Shown here: positions 1 through 6,623 of the stretch, in pieces
Layout: every line of letters begins with the position of its first letter
Numbering within the stretch: position 1 is the first letter of the stretch
Source: an uncultured Flavobacteriaceae bacterium
GTDB taxonomy: Bacteria; Bacteroidota; Bacteroidia; Flavobacteriales; Flavobacteriaceae
Reading direction: 5' to 3'
Assembly (NCBI GenBank): GCA_947311815.1
Contig: CAMZMA010000151.1
Coordinates: 1-6,623 of the forward strand
DNA: 6,623 nucleotides
Position numbers and translations under genes: made by a program
Notes under the pieces: generated by a model
Told to the model about the DNA's origin: nothing
Databases searched by the model: none
Seen by the model: the letters and a program-made list of their open reading frames with translations, nothing else

Positions 1-18
1 AAAAAAGTGTCTTTTTTT
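1..18 (-). terminator. possible terminator hairpin, cut by the window edge
   Basis: Read on the minus strand, this is an A-run and G, then the loop ACA, then C and a T-run: a seven-pair stem made almost only of A-T pairs and closed by one G-C pair. It lies about 40 bases downstream of the stop codon of the TerB-like gene, in the right place and orientation to end it. The stem is weak and any continuation lies outside the window, so this is only a candidate. Confidence 0.25.
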
Positions 19-58
19 ATTAAAATAGTTTAATCTCAAAAAACTAAATTACGAAAAA

Positions 59-493
59 TTAAATTTTGTTCACTTTTTTAATGGCTTTTGTAAAATCTTC
101 TAAATCATTATCATTCATAACCAAATGAATGGCTTCATCGCATACTTTTTCGGCATTATCGATAGAAAAACTTAAACCTAAAGCAACTTTACGCATCAAC
201 CCCACCTCACCTTTGTCAACGCTACCATCAGCAAAAATCATTTTTGTTAAATGATACAAACGCTCGATACGCTCGTCATAACTTACTGGTGGATTTAAAG
301 GATATTTCTCTGGCGATTTTAACAAAATTTGATATTCAACTTCGTTAATATGTAAACTTTTAGCTAATCTATCTAATAATTTTTGTTCTCCTTCTGTAAT
401 AGTGTTGTCTGCTTTTGCAATTCTTACAATGTTTGCAAAGTGACCTAACTCGCCTTTATGCTTTCCGCTTGAATATAAATCTGATATTGACAT
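59..493 (-). CDS. TerB-like (TerB/DjlA N-terminal fold) protein
   Basis: Predicted 144-residue soluble cytoplasmic protein with no signal peptide or membrane segment. It reads as two similar helical halves. Each has an Ala-x-Ala/Ala-Asp-loop-Glu signature: AKADNTITEGE at about residues 26-36 and FADGSVDKGE at about 87-96. This duplicated acidic motif, which can bind metal, is typical of the TerB fold found in tellurite-resistance TerB and the DjlA N-terminus. No other Ter genes are nearby, so tellurite resistance should not be assumed and the role is unknown. The ATG at 493-491 is chosen over a longer frame reaching 586 because the -7 promoter box at 510-517 lies inside that extension, and the extra N-terminal residues do not resemble the family. 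The gene is divergent from the DUF6090-like gene. The fold is fairly sure; the function is not. Confidence 0.8.
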   Translation of the reverse strand: MSISDLYSSGKHKGELGHFANIVRIAKADNTITEGEQKLLDRLAKSLHINEVEYQILLKSPEKYPLNPPVSYDERIERLYHLTKMIFADGSVDKGEVGLMRKVALGLSFSIDNAEKVCDEAIHLVMNDNDLEDFTKAIKKVNKI

Positions 494-509
494 TTTGTTC
501 TGTTTTGGG

Positions 510-540
510 CAAAAGTAACGAAACTGTAGAATATTAGAAA
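510..540 (-). promoter_or_regulatory. Bacteroidota-type promoter of the TerB-like gene
   Basis: On the minus strand, TACTTTTG (517 to 510) matches the Bacteroidota -7 consensus TAnnTTTG perfectly. A TTTC (540 to 537) lies 19 bases upstream, in the place of the -33 TTTG element and with one mismatch. The expected transcription start is a few bases downstream, leaving a leader of roughly 10-12 bases before the ATG at 493. This promoter decides the start-codon choice for the gene. Confidence 0.65.
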
Positions 541-548
541 TGAAAACT

Positions 549-568
549 CGTAAAATTTTAATTTTACG
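549..568. repeat. inverted repeat in the divergent gap, possible operator
   Basis: Two perfect 8-base arms, CGTAAAAT (549-556) and ATTTTACG (561-568), flank the spacer TTTA. It sits 8 bases upstream of the -33 element of the TerB-like gene and about 90 bases before the DUF6090-like gene. It could be a binding site for a dimeric regulator. In DNA this AT-rich a chance palindrome is also possible, and no T-run follows it on either strand to suggest a terminator. Confidence 0.3.
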
Positions 569-661
569 CTCATTATTTATTAGCATTTACTCAGAGCACC
601 TTGACTTTGTTATTTATTTTCACGAACTTAGCCGAACTAAATAATATTAGAGAATATAATC

Positions 662-1321
662 ATGAGCTATTTAAAAAACAAAACATTATCTAAATCTATC
701 ACATACTATATTAGTGAAATAGCTATTGTAATTATTGGAATTTTTATCGCTATTCAATTAAATAATTTGAATGAGTACATCAAGGATAAAAAAGAAGAAA
801 AAAAATCAATCCATCGTATTTTAAATGATTTAAAAACTGAAAAAATTGTAATGAACAATTACAAAAAAAGATTTATAAAAAACAAAAAAAAATTAATCGA
901 TATTATTTATAACGATAAAACCGATAATTTAGATTCAATTGGTTATTTCTTTGAACCTTTTCACCATTATAAAATGAATTCAGAATACATTAGTCTTAAA
1001 TATAGCGGAAAACTAAATCTTATTAAAAATGATACGACACGCAATAATCTTATCCGTTATTATGAACTTTACTATGAACAATATGATTTCTTATCTAAGA
1101 AACACTTAAAAATGATTGAAGATGGAATAGGTGAATATTTTGTTGATATAGCAAGTGATACAACGAATTTAGTAAAACCATCAATTATAAAATCAAAACT
1201 AAAAGATATTAAATTCAGAAATCTAATTATTGACCAAATTAATGCTTTAACAGGTATTAATAAAAAGTTAAGAATTGATCTTATTGACAAAATAATTGAA
1301 AGAATTGAAAGAACATATTAA
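662..1321 (+). CDS. DUF6090-like single-pass membrane protein of unknown function
   Basis: A 219-residue protein with one N-terminal membrane helix at about residues 16-33. The stretch YISEIAIVIIGIFIAIQLNN followed by LNE closely follows the DUF6090 hallmark (GEI-hydrophobic-GI-IALQ-NNWNE), with Leu36 where that pattern usually has Trp. A very Lys/Glu-rich, probably coiled-coil segment follows at about 38-80. The rest is an alpha-helical, charged domain that ends in a basic helix. The family is widespread in Bacteroidota and has no known biochemical role; topology suggests a membrane anchor with a soluble helical domain. The ATG at 662 is chosen because the family signature starts 15 residues in. 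Only a weak purine stretch (AGAGA, 649-653) precedes it, and I find no good promoter box. GC content is strikingly low (about 13-22% in sampled 60-base lines, against 38-42% in mfd), hinting at separate origin or relaxed constraint. Family call good; function unknown. Confidence 0.75.
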   Translation: MSYLKNKTLSKSITYYISEIAIVIIGIFIAIQLNNLNEYIKDKKEEKKSIHRILNDLKTEKIVMNNYKKRFIKNKKKLIDIIYNDKTDNLDSIGYFFEPFHHYKMNSEYISLKYSGKLNLIKNDTTRNNLIRYYELYYEQYDFLSKKHLKMIEDGIGEYFVDIASDTTNLVKPSIIKSKLKDIKFRNLIIDQINALTGINKKLRIDLIDKIIERIERTY

Positions 1322-1465
1322 AAACACAAAACAGTATATAACAATTTGTAAGATATAAGGTAAATTAAGTGGTGATGAACATGTAAACAAATTCAATCAA
1401 AACCCTACACAATACGAGATCATTATATTTAAAAAACACGCGCTCTTTTTTCCATAATATTTTAG

Positions 1466-1473
1466 TAATTTCG
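1466..1473 (+). promoter_or_regulatory. probable -7 promoter box of mfd
   Basis: TAATTTCG differs from the Bacteroidota -7 consensus TAnnTTTG by one base. It ends 16 bases before the TTG start codon of mfd, so the transcript would have a very short leader of about 10 bases. No clear -33 TTTG is present; the T-run at 1446-1451 is closer than the usual 19-21 base spacing. The position fits the chosen mfd start. Confidence 0.45.
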
Positions 1474-1489
1474 CTTCAAAATAAAAACG

Positions 1490-4400
1490 TTGAGCAAACA
1501 GGCGATAATTAATACATATCAAAAATCTGTACAAAAGCAACAGATTTTACAAAAGCTACAACACGAAAAAAACCATTTTCAAATTTCGAATTTGGTCGGT
1601 TCGTCGTTGTCTTTTGTTATTTCAGAAACTTTTAAAGAAGCCGAAAAACCCTTTTTACTTATTTTTAACGATAAAGAAGAAGCTGCCTATTACCTCAACG
1701 ATTTTGAGCAACTTTTAGGTGATAAAAATGTGCTTTTTTATCCAGGTTCTTACCGCAGACCGTATCAAATAGAAGAAACCGACAATGCCAATATTTTATT
1801 GCGTTCCGAGGTGTTAAATCGGATAAACTCTCGTAAAAAACCTGCTGTAATTATTAGCTATCCAGATGCCTTGTTCGAAAAAGTAATGACCAAAAGAACC
1901 TTAGAAAAAAACACATTAAAGGTATCGGTTGGCGATCAATTATCACTCGACTTTGTCAATGAAATGTTGTTTGAATATCATTTTAACCGAGTAGATTTTG
2001 TAACCGAACCGGGTGAGTTTTCAGTACGTGGCGGCATTATTGATGTATTTTCGTTTTCTAATGACCAACCCTACCGAATCGAGTTTTTTGGCGATGAAAT
2101 TGAAAGTATTAGAACCTTTGATGTAGAAACCCAACTCTCGGAAGAGCGATTAAAAAAGGCAAGCATCATTCCGAATATTGAAAACAAAACCACTCAAGAA
2201 AAGCGAGACAGTTTTTTAAAATATATTTCGTCTAAAACGGTCATTTTTTCTAAAAATATTGAGTTACTCACAGAAAGAATTGATGCATTTTACAACAAAG
2301 CATTAACCGCTTTTGATGCATTGTCAAAAGAGATGAATCATACAGCTCCTTCCTATTTATTTTGCACAGGCGAGTTGATAAAAAATCAGCTACATGAGTT
2401 TACTTTTTGCGAATTCACCTCAAACAATAAATCTGACAGGTTTGGAACAAATATTTCAACTTCGCTCAATATACAATTCAACACCAAACCACAACCCTCT
2501 TTCAACAAGCAATTTCCGTTGTTAATTGATGATTTAAACAAGCATCATCAACAAAGATTTACCAATTATATTTTATGCGCCAACCAAAAACAAGCACAAC
2601 GTTTTCATGATATTTTTGATGATTATGAAGCCGAAGTTCATTTTGAAACCGTCGTTTTTCCGATGTATCAAGGATTTATTGATGAAGATCAAAAAATTAT
2701 TTGCTATACCGATCATCAAATTTTTGAACGCTATCATAAATTTCGATTAAAAAATGGGTACGCAAAAAAGCAATCCATCACTTTAAAAGAACTCAACAAC
2801 TTACATGTTGGCGATTATGTTACACATATTGATCACGGAATCGGAAAATTTGGAGGTTTACAAAAAATTGATGTTGCAGGTAAAAAACAAGAAGCCATCA
2901 AACTTTTTTATGGCGATAGAGATATTTTGTACGTAAGCATTCACTCGTTACATAAAATATCGAAATTTAACGGAAAGGACGGAAAAGCACCAAAAGTATA
3001 TAAATTAGGTTCGGGAGCTTGGAAAAAAATCAAACAAAAAACCAAAGCAAGAGTAAAACATATTGCGTTTAATCTCATTCAATTATACGCCAAAAGAAAG
3101 CTACAAAAAGGTTTTTCTTACGCTCCAGACACCCATATTCAACATGAATTGGAAGCCAGTTTTATGTATGAAGATACGCCCGATCAATTTACAGCTACCC
3201 AAGATGTAAAGGCAGATATGGAAAAAGACCAACCGATGGATAGATTAGTGTGTGGCGATGTTGGTTTTGGTAAAACCGAAGTAGCAATTCGTGCTGCTTT
3301 TAAAGCGGTAGATAACGGCAAACAAGTGGCTATTTTAGTACCTACAACCATTTTAGCCTTTCAACATTTTAAAACATTTTCTGAGCGTTTAAAAGATTTC
3401 CCTGTTACTATTGATTATTTAAATCGATTTAGAACCACCAAACAAAAAAATACGGTAATTGATGGTGTTGCCGATGGAAGCATTGATATTGTCATTGGCA
3501 CGCATCAACTCACCAATAAACGCATACAATTTAAAGATTTAGGACTCTTAATTATTGATGAAGAGCAGAAATTTGGCGTAGGGATAAAAGACAAGTTAAA
3601 AACCATCAAAGAAAACGTAGATACACTTACTCTTACCGCAACTCCAATACCAAGAACACTACAATTTAGCTTGATGGCGGCACGAGATTTATCGGTAATT
3701 AGTACGCCTCCGCCTAATCGACATCCTATTGAAACCAACGTAATCCGCTTTAGCGAAGAAACTATTAGAGATGCTATTTCTTATGAAATTTCTCGTGGGG
3801 GACAAGTATTTTTCATCCACAATAGAATCGAAAATATTAAAGATGTTGCGGGCATGTTACAACGACTAATCCCTGATGCTAAAATTGGCATCGGTCACGG
3901 GCAAATGGACGGTAAAAAACTTGAATCGTTAGTACTTGGTTTTATGAACAATGAGTTTGATGTGTTGGTTTCTACCACCATTATTGAAAATGGTTTTGAC
4001 GTACCCAACGCCAATACTATTTTTATTAACAATGCCAATAACTTCGGATTATCTGACCTACATCAAATGCGAGGTAGAGTTGGGCGTTCTAACAAAAAAG
4101 CCTTCTGTTATTTTATCACGCCTCCTCATCATATGATGACCGATGATGCTCGTAAAAGAATTACCGCTTTAGAGCTATTTTCTGAATTAGGTAGCGGATT
4201 AAACATTGCCATGAAAGACCTTGAAATTAGAGGCGCTGGCGATTTATTAGGTGGCGAACAAAGTGGATTTATAAATGATATTGGGTTTGACACCTATCAG
4301 AAAATACTACAAGAAGCGATTGAAGAACTCAAAGAAAACGAGTTTAAAGAATTATACGCATCCGAAGAAAAGAAACCTGTTGAGTTTGTAAAAGAAGTAC

Positions 4401-4846
4401 AAATTGATACCGATTTCGAAATCCTTTTTCCTGATGATTATGTAAATTCTGTAAAAGAACGTTTGAGTTTGTACAATAAATTAGCGGCGTTAACAACCGA
4501 AGAGGAATTACTGACTTTTGAAGTTGAACTAAAAGATCGTTTTGGAGAATTACCAACACAAGTAGTCGATTTGCTAGATAGTGTGCGTATAAAATGGTTG
4601 GCAAAAGAATTAGGTTTAGAAAAAATTATCTTAAGACAAAAAAGAATGATTGGGTATTTTGTTTCTGACCAACAAAGTGATTATTACCAAACCGAAGCTT
4701 TTACCCGAATGTTACAATATGTACAAAAACACCCCAAAAGCTGTGTAATGAAAGAGAAACAAACCAAAAACGGTTTGCGCTTACTCATTACTTTTATTAA
4801 AATTTTTGACGTTAAAAAAGGATTAGAGGTTTTAAAATCGATATAA
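1490..4846 (+). CDS. mfd: transcription-repair coupling factor Mfd
   Basis: Full-length 1118-residue cytoplasmic ATP-dependent translocase. It pushes or releases RNA polymerase stalled at DNA lesions and recruits UvrA/UvrB for nucleotide excision repair. Domains in order: UvrB-like module (about 1-270, with YPGSYRRPYQ at 84-93 and TEPGEFSVRGGIID at 172-185); CarD-like RNA-polymerase-interacting domain (about 432-500, starting LKELNNLHVGDYVTHIDHGIG); LGSGAW at 506-511; SF2 motor with Walker A GDVGFGKT (589-596), DEEQ box (690-693), TATPIPRT (716-723), GHGQM (802-806), STTIIENG (828-835) and QMRGRVGR (859-866); RecG-like translocation region with DLEIRGAGDLLGGEQSG (910-926); C-terminal regulatory TRCF domain (about 970-1118). 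All key motor residues are intact. The start is TTG at 1490: it gives the family-like N-terminus, no in-frame ATG occurs until about residue 130, and a promoter box sits just upstream. It is convergent with the TonB receptor gene. Identity is essentially certain. Confidence 0.98.
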   Translation: MSKQAIINTYQKSVQKQQILQKLQHEKNHFQISNLVGSSLSFVISETFKEAEKPFLLIFNDKEEAAYYLNDFEQLLGDKNVLFYPGSYRRPYQIEETDNANILLRSEVLNRINSRKKPAVIISYPDALFEKVMTKRTLEKNTLKVSVGDQLSLDFVNEMLFEYHFNRVDFVTEPGEFSVRGGIIDVFSFSNDQPYRIEFFGDEIESIRTFDVETQLSEERLKKASIIPNIENKTTQEKRDSFLKYISSKTVIFSKNIELLTERIDAFYNKALTAFDALSKEMNHTAPSYLFCTGELIKNQLHEFTFCEFTSNNKSDRFGTNISTSLNIQFNTKPQPSFNKQFPLLIDDLNKHHQQRFTNYILCANQKQAQRFHDIFDDYEAEVHFETVVFPMYQGFIDEDQKIICYTDHQIFERYHKFRLKNGYAKKQSITLKELNNLHVGDYVTHIDHGIGKFGGLQKIDVAGKKQEAIKLFYGDRDILYVSIHSLHKISKFNGKDGKAPKVYKLGSGAWKKIKQKTKARVKHIAFNLIQLYAKRKLQKGFSYAPDTHIQHELEASFMYEDTPDQFTATQDVKADMEKDQPMDRLVCGDVGFGKTEVAIRAAFKAVDNGKQVAILVPTTILAFQHFKTFSERLKDFPVTIDYLNRFRTTKQKNTVIDGVADGSIDIVIGTHQLTNKRIQFKDLGLLIIDEEQKFGVGIKDKLKTIKENVDTLTLTATPIPRTLQFSLMAARDLSVISTPPPNRHPIETNVIRFSEETIRDAISYEISRGGQVFFIHNRIENIKDVAGMLQRLIPDAKIGIGHGQMDGKKLESLVLGFMNNEFDVLVSTTIIENGFDVPNANTIFINNANNFGLSDLHQMRGRVGRSNKKAFCYFITPPHHMMTDDARKRITALELFSELGSGLNIAMKDLEIRGAGDLLGGEQSGFINDIGFDTYQKILQEAIEELKENEFKELYASEEKKPVEFVKEVQIDTDFEILFPDDYVNSVKERLSLYNKLAALTTEEELLTFEVELKDRFGELPTQVVDLLDSVRIKWLAKELGLEKIILRQKRMIGYFVSDQQSDYYQTEAFTRMLQYVQKHPKSCVMKEKQTKNGLRLLITFIKIFDVKKGLEVLKSI

Positions 4847-4899
4847 AAAAGACTTCACTAGTTTTCCTCCTTCGGCGGATAAAAAAGCCAGTGAAGTCT
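4844..4899 (-). terminator. hairpin terminator between convergent mfd and TonB receptor genes
   Basis: Perfect 10-base arms AGACTTCACT (4850-4859) and AGTGAAGTCT (4890-4899) enclose 30 bases. Inside these is a second, GC-rich hairpin: CCTCC (4866-4870) against GGCGG (4874-4878), with one mismatch. On the minus strand the stem is followed directly by a T-run (4850 down to 4845), giving a canonical intrinsic terminator for the TonB receptor gene. On the plus strand only TAAATTT follows, so its effect on mfd transcripts is likely weaker, although the stem begins only four bases after the mfd stop codon. Confidence 0.8.
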
Positions 4900-4923
4900 A
4901 AATTTAAAAATCAATCAAATCAA

Positions 4924-6623
4924 CTAAAAACGATACTTTGCATAAAAAGTAATATTTCTACCTGTTTCAAAAATCCTTCCTGAATTTAAATCAGAATTTT
5001 TATACGAAAAATTTAAATGATTAAAATAAGCTTTGTCAAAAATATTTAAAACGGCTGCACCCAACGTAATTTTATCGGTAGGTTTTACACCCGCACTTAC
5101 ATCAAAAGTAGTGTATGCTTTAGAGGCAACTTCTTTAAAAGTAGTAGAAATTCTATCTTGAGCTGCTACCATGTGCGTATTTAATTTTATCCAGTAATTA
5201 TTTTTCTCATATTTAGCCGCAATATTGGTTGTTAAAGGCATAATTTGAGGCAAAGGCTCGTTAAAATCAACATTATCTGCTTGCGTATAAGCCATATTGC
5301 CAGAAAATTCTAAATAATCTGTAGCACTATAATTTACATCAAACTCAAAACCTACTTGTGTTGCTTTATCAACATTTACAAATTGTTTTACAAAATGTGG
5401 TTGCAACATTGGCATATACAATCTTGGTACATTTGTGTTTTCTACAGCAGTAATATAATTACTAATAAATGAGTAAAAAACGCTGGTTCCTAAAGTTACT
5501 TTTTTAAATTTCTTTTGATAAGAAAACTCTAATTGATTATTAGTTTCTGGTTTTAAATTAGGATTTCCCATGTATTCATAAGGGTCGGTACCGATAGAAA
5601 AGTGATTAATATATCTCTCTGGCATAGAAGCGGTTCTTGTTCCGCTACCAAAAGCCAACTGAATTTGAGAGGAATTAAACTTGTGTTTAATAGCGATATT
5701 TCCACTAAAATTAGTTTCGTTTTTTGTGTCAATTGTACCGTATAAATTGGTCATTTGTATGGTAGGATCTAGAATAGATGTGTTTACAAAATCAGTTCTT
5801 ATCCCTGTTGTTAAAATAGTTCTATTGCTAAACATATATTTTAGTTCGGTAAAAAGACCTACCAAATTCAAATCAGAATCTTGCCAAACTTTGTCAATTT
5901 TAATCATCGGTGTTGGCAACATCGTGCCATTCATCATTTTAATTTTACGAATACGATCGCCCGATCTTTGTATAAAATTAGCATCAGCACCTACAAACCA
6001 CATGGTGTTTTCGTTGGGTGTAAAAGCAAACTCAATTTTACCTCCAGAAGTGGTAGAAAAAACATTGGTTTTAGCATCTACCGCAGTAAAACTAGGGCGA
6101 TTGGTGTTGGTCATTAAATGATCTACATTAGCGTAAAATCCTTTTATGGTAACCGAATGTACAAAATCTGAAATGGTATTGATTTTATAATCGATTCCTA
6201 CAAGGTAACTATCGTCATAAGGCGAATCCATTGGCAAACCTGCATGATCGATATCTCTACCAAAAGATTGTCTAAAACTCACTTTAAATCGTTGATTTTT
6301 TCTAGGATTATAACCCAATTTTACCGAATAATCTGTAGTGGTAAATGACGCAGGAACGGTAACATCATTTCCATCTTTATAATCGCCATAAGCTCTATAA
6401 GAAGCGTTTAACAATACATCAGTTTTGGCAGTTACATATTGTAATGCACCACGAGTTGTTACGTTGCTTCCGTTGGTTTCATACCCTGTTTCTATCGAGC
6501 CTTTTACACCTAATTTATCTCTCGATGGTTCTTTGCTTACTAGGTTTATAATTCCTCCAAAATTTTGACCAAATCTTACAGTAAAAGGGCCTTTTACAAG
6601 CTCAATTTTTTCAATTTCCTCAG
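4924..6623 (-). CDS. TonB-dependent outer-membrane receptor, N-terminus missing; possible copper receptor
   Basis: C-terminal 565 residues of a receptor whose frame runs open to 6621; the signal peptide and most of the plug lie beyond the right edge. Residues here count from 6621. Residues 3-30 are the plug end, IEKIELVKGPFTVRFGQNFG then GIINLVSK, equivalent to the common IExIEVxKGPxSxLYG-GGxIN pattern. The rest is a beta-barrel of alternating strands, including the late-barrel motif GNPNLKPE and an ILNIFDK-like VLNIFDKAY. It ends GRNITFYAKYRF, with the terminal Phe typical of outer-membrane barrels. It imports a scarce substrate using TonB-ExbBD energy. A DHLM motif (His168, Met170) and methionine clusters MMNGTM (229-234) and YMPM (402-405) resemble the copper receptors OprC/NosA, where a barrel HxM helps bind copper; this substrate call is inference, and iron-siderophore or other uptake remains possible. 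A TTG at 6414 is not the start, because conserved plug sequence is encoded upstream of it. Confidence 0.9.
   Translation of the reverse strand, partial: EEIEKIELVKGPFTVRFGQNFGGIINLVSKEPSRDKLGVKGSIETGYETNGSNVTTRGALQYVTAKTDVLLNASYRAYGDYKDGNDVTVPASFTTTDYSVKLGYNPRKNQRFKVSFRQSFGRDIDHAGLPMDSPYDDSYLVGIDYKINTISDFVHSVTIKGFYANVDHLMTNTNRPSFTAVDAKTNVFSTTSGGKIEFAFTPNENTMWFVGADANFIQRSGDRIRKIKMMNGTMLPTPMIKIDKVWQDSDLNLVGLFTELKYMFSNRTILTTGIRTDFVNTSILDPTIQMTNLYGTIDTKNETNFSGNIAIKHKFNSSQIQLAFGSGTRTASMPERYINHFSIGTDPYEYMGNPNLKPETNNQLEFSYQKKFKKVTLGTSVFYSFISNYITAVENTNVPRLYMPMLQPHFVKQFVNVDKATQVGFEFDVNYSATDYLEFSGNMAYTQADNVDFNEPLPQIMPLTTNIAAKYEKNNYWIKLNTHMVAAQDRISTTFKEVASKAYTTFDVSAGVKPTDKITLGAAVLNIFDKAYFNHLNFSYKNSDLNSGRIFETGRNITFYAKYRF

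Noticed and set aside
494..586. N-terminal extension of the TerB-like reading frame by 31 residues
   Set aside because: The promoter box TACTTTTG (517-510) lies inside it, the encoded residues do not look like the family, and a good ATG is present at 493.
601..622. Possible promoter of the DUF6090-like gene (TTG near 601 and TATTTTCA at 615-622)
   Set aside because: The -7 box has two mismatches in its core and the spacing to any TTTG is wrong, so it cannot be supported.
1072..1290. Minus-strand open frame opposite the DUF6090-like gene
   Set aside because: It is a shadow of the real gene: a hydrophobic, low-complexity translation of Lys-rich codons, with no promoter or family resemblance.
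1294..1311. Perfect tandem repeat of AATTGAAAG
   Set aside because: Only two copies, inside the coding sequence and encoding Ile-Glu-Arg twice in a charged helix; expected in such low-complexity sequence.
3505..4604. Short open frames on both strands within mfd (3505-3738 minus, 3951-4136 plus, 4344-4604 minus)
   Set aside because: All lie inside conserved motor or C-terminal regions of mfd and show no independent protein signature.
5681..6121. Plus-strand open frames opposite the TonB receptor (5681-6121 and 5881-6117)
   Set aside because: They are antisense to barrel strands that are clearly coding on the minus strand, and their translations resemble no known domain.
1..6623. Defence, CRISPR, insertion-sequence or phage system
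   Set aside because: No direct-repeat arrays, transposase or integrase motifs, tRNA-like sequence or terminal inverted repeats were seen. The genes are housekeeping, transport and two small unknowns.

Overview
The window looks like chromosomal DNA of a low-GC Bacteroidota bacterium, most likely a member of the Flavobacteriaceae. Reasons: AT-rich coding sequence with short A-rich leaders and no strong Shine-Dalgarno sites, a perfect TAnnTTTG promoter box, a DUF6090-type protein (a family typical of Bacteroidota), a Bacteroidota-like Mfd, and a TonB-dependent outer-membrane receptor.

Layout from left to right. A TerB-like small acidic protein is read leftwards (59-493) from a good Bacteroidota promoter at 510-540. 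A divergent gap (494-661) holds that promoter and a short inverted repeat. A very AT-rich gene for a DUF6090-like single-pass membrane protein of unknown function follows on the + strand (662-1321). After a 168-base gap with a probable promoter, a full-length transcription-repair coupling factor, mfd, begins at a TTG codon (1490-4846). A nested hairpin terminator (4844-4899) separates mfd from a convergent TonB-dependent receptor, which runs from the right edge of the window leftwards to 4924 and lacks its N-terminus. Its reading frame stays open to base 6621 and includes the end of the plug domain. Its barrel carries an HxM motif and methionine clusters that suggest, without proving, a copper receptor of the OprC/NosA type.

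The genes do not form one pathway. Orientation changes at almost every gene, and each appears to be its own transcription unit. Mfd is housekeeping (transcription-coupled DNA repair), the receptor is for nutrient or metal uptake, and the two small genes on the left are poorly characterised. I see no CRISPR array, insertion sequence, tRNA or rRNA, and no convincing new multi-gene system. The most open points are the DUF6090 gene with its odd composition, the substrate of the receptor, and the architecture of the intergenic hairpins.
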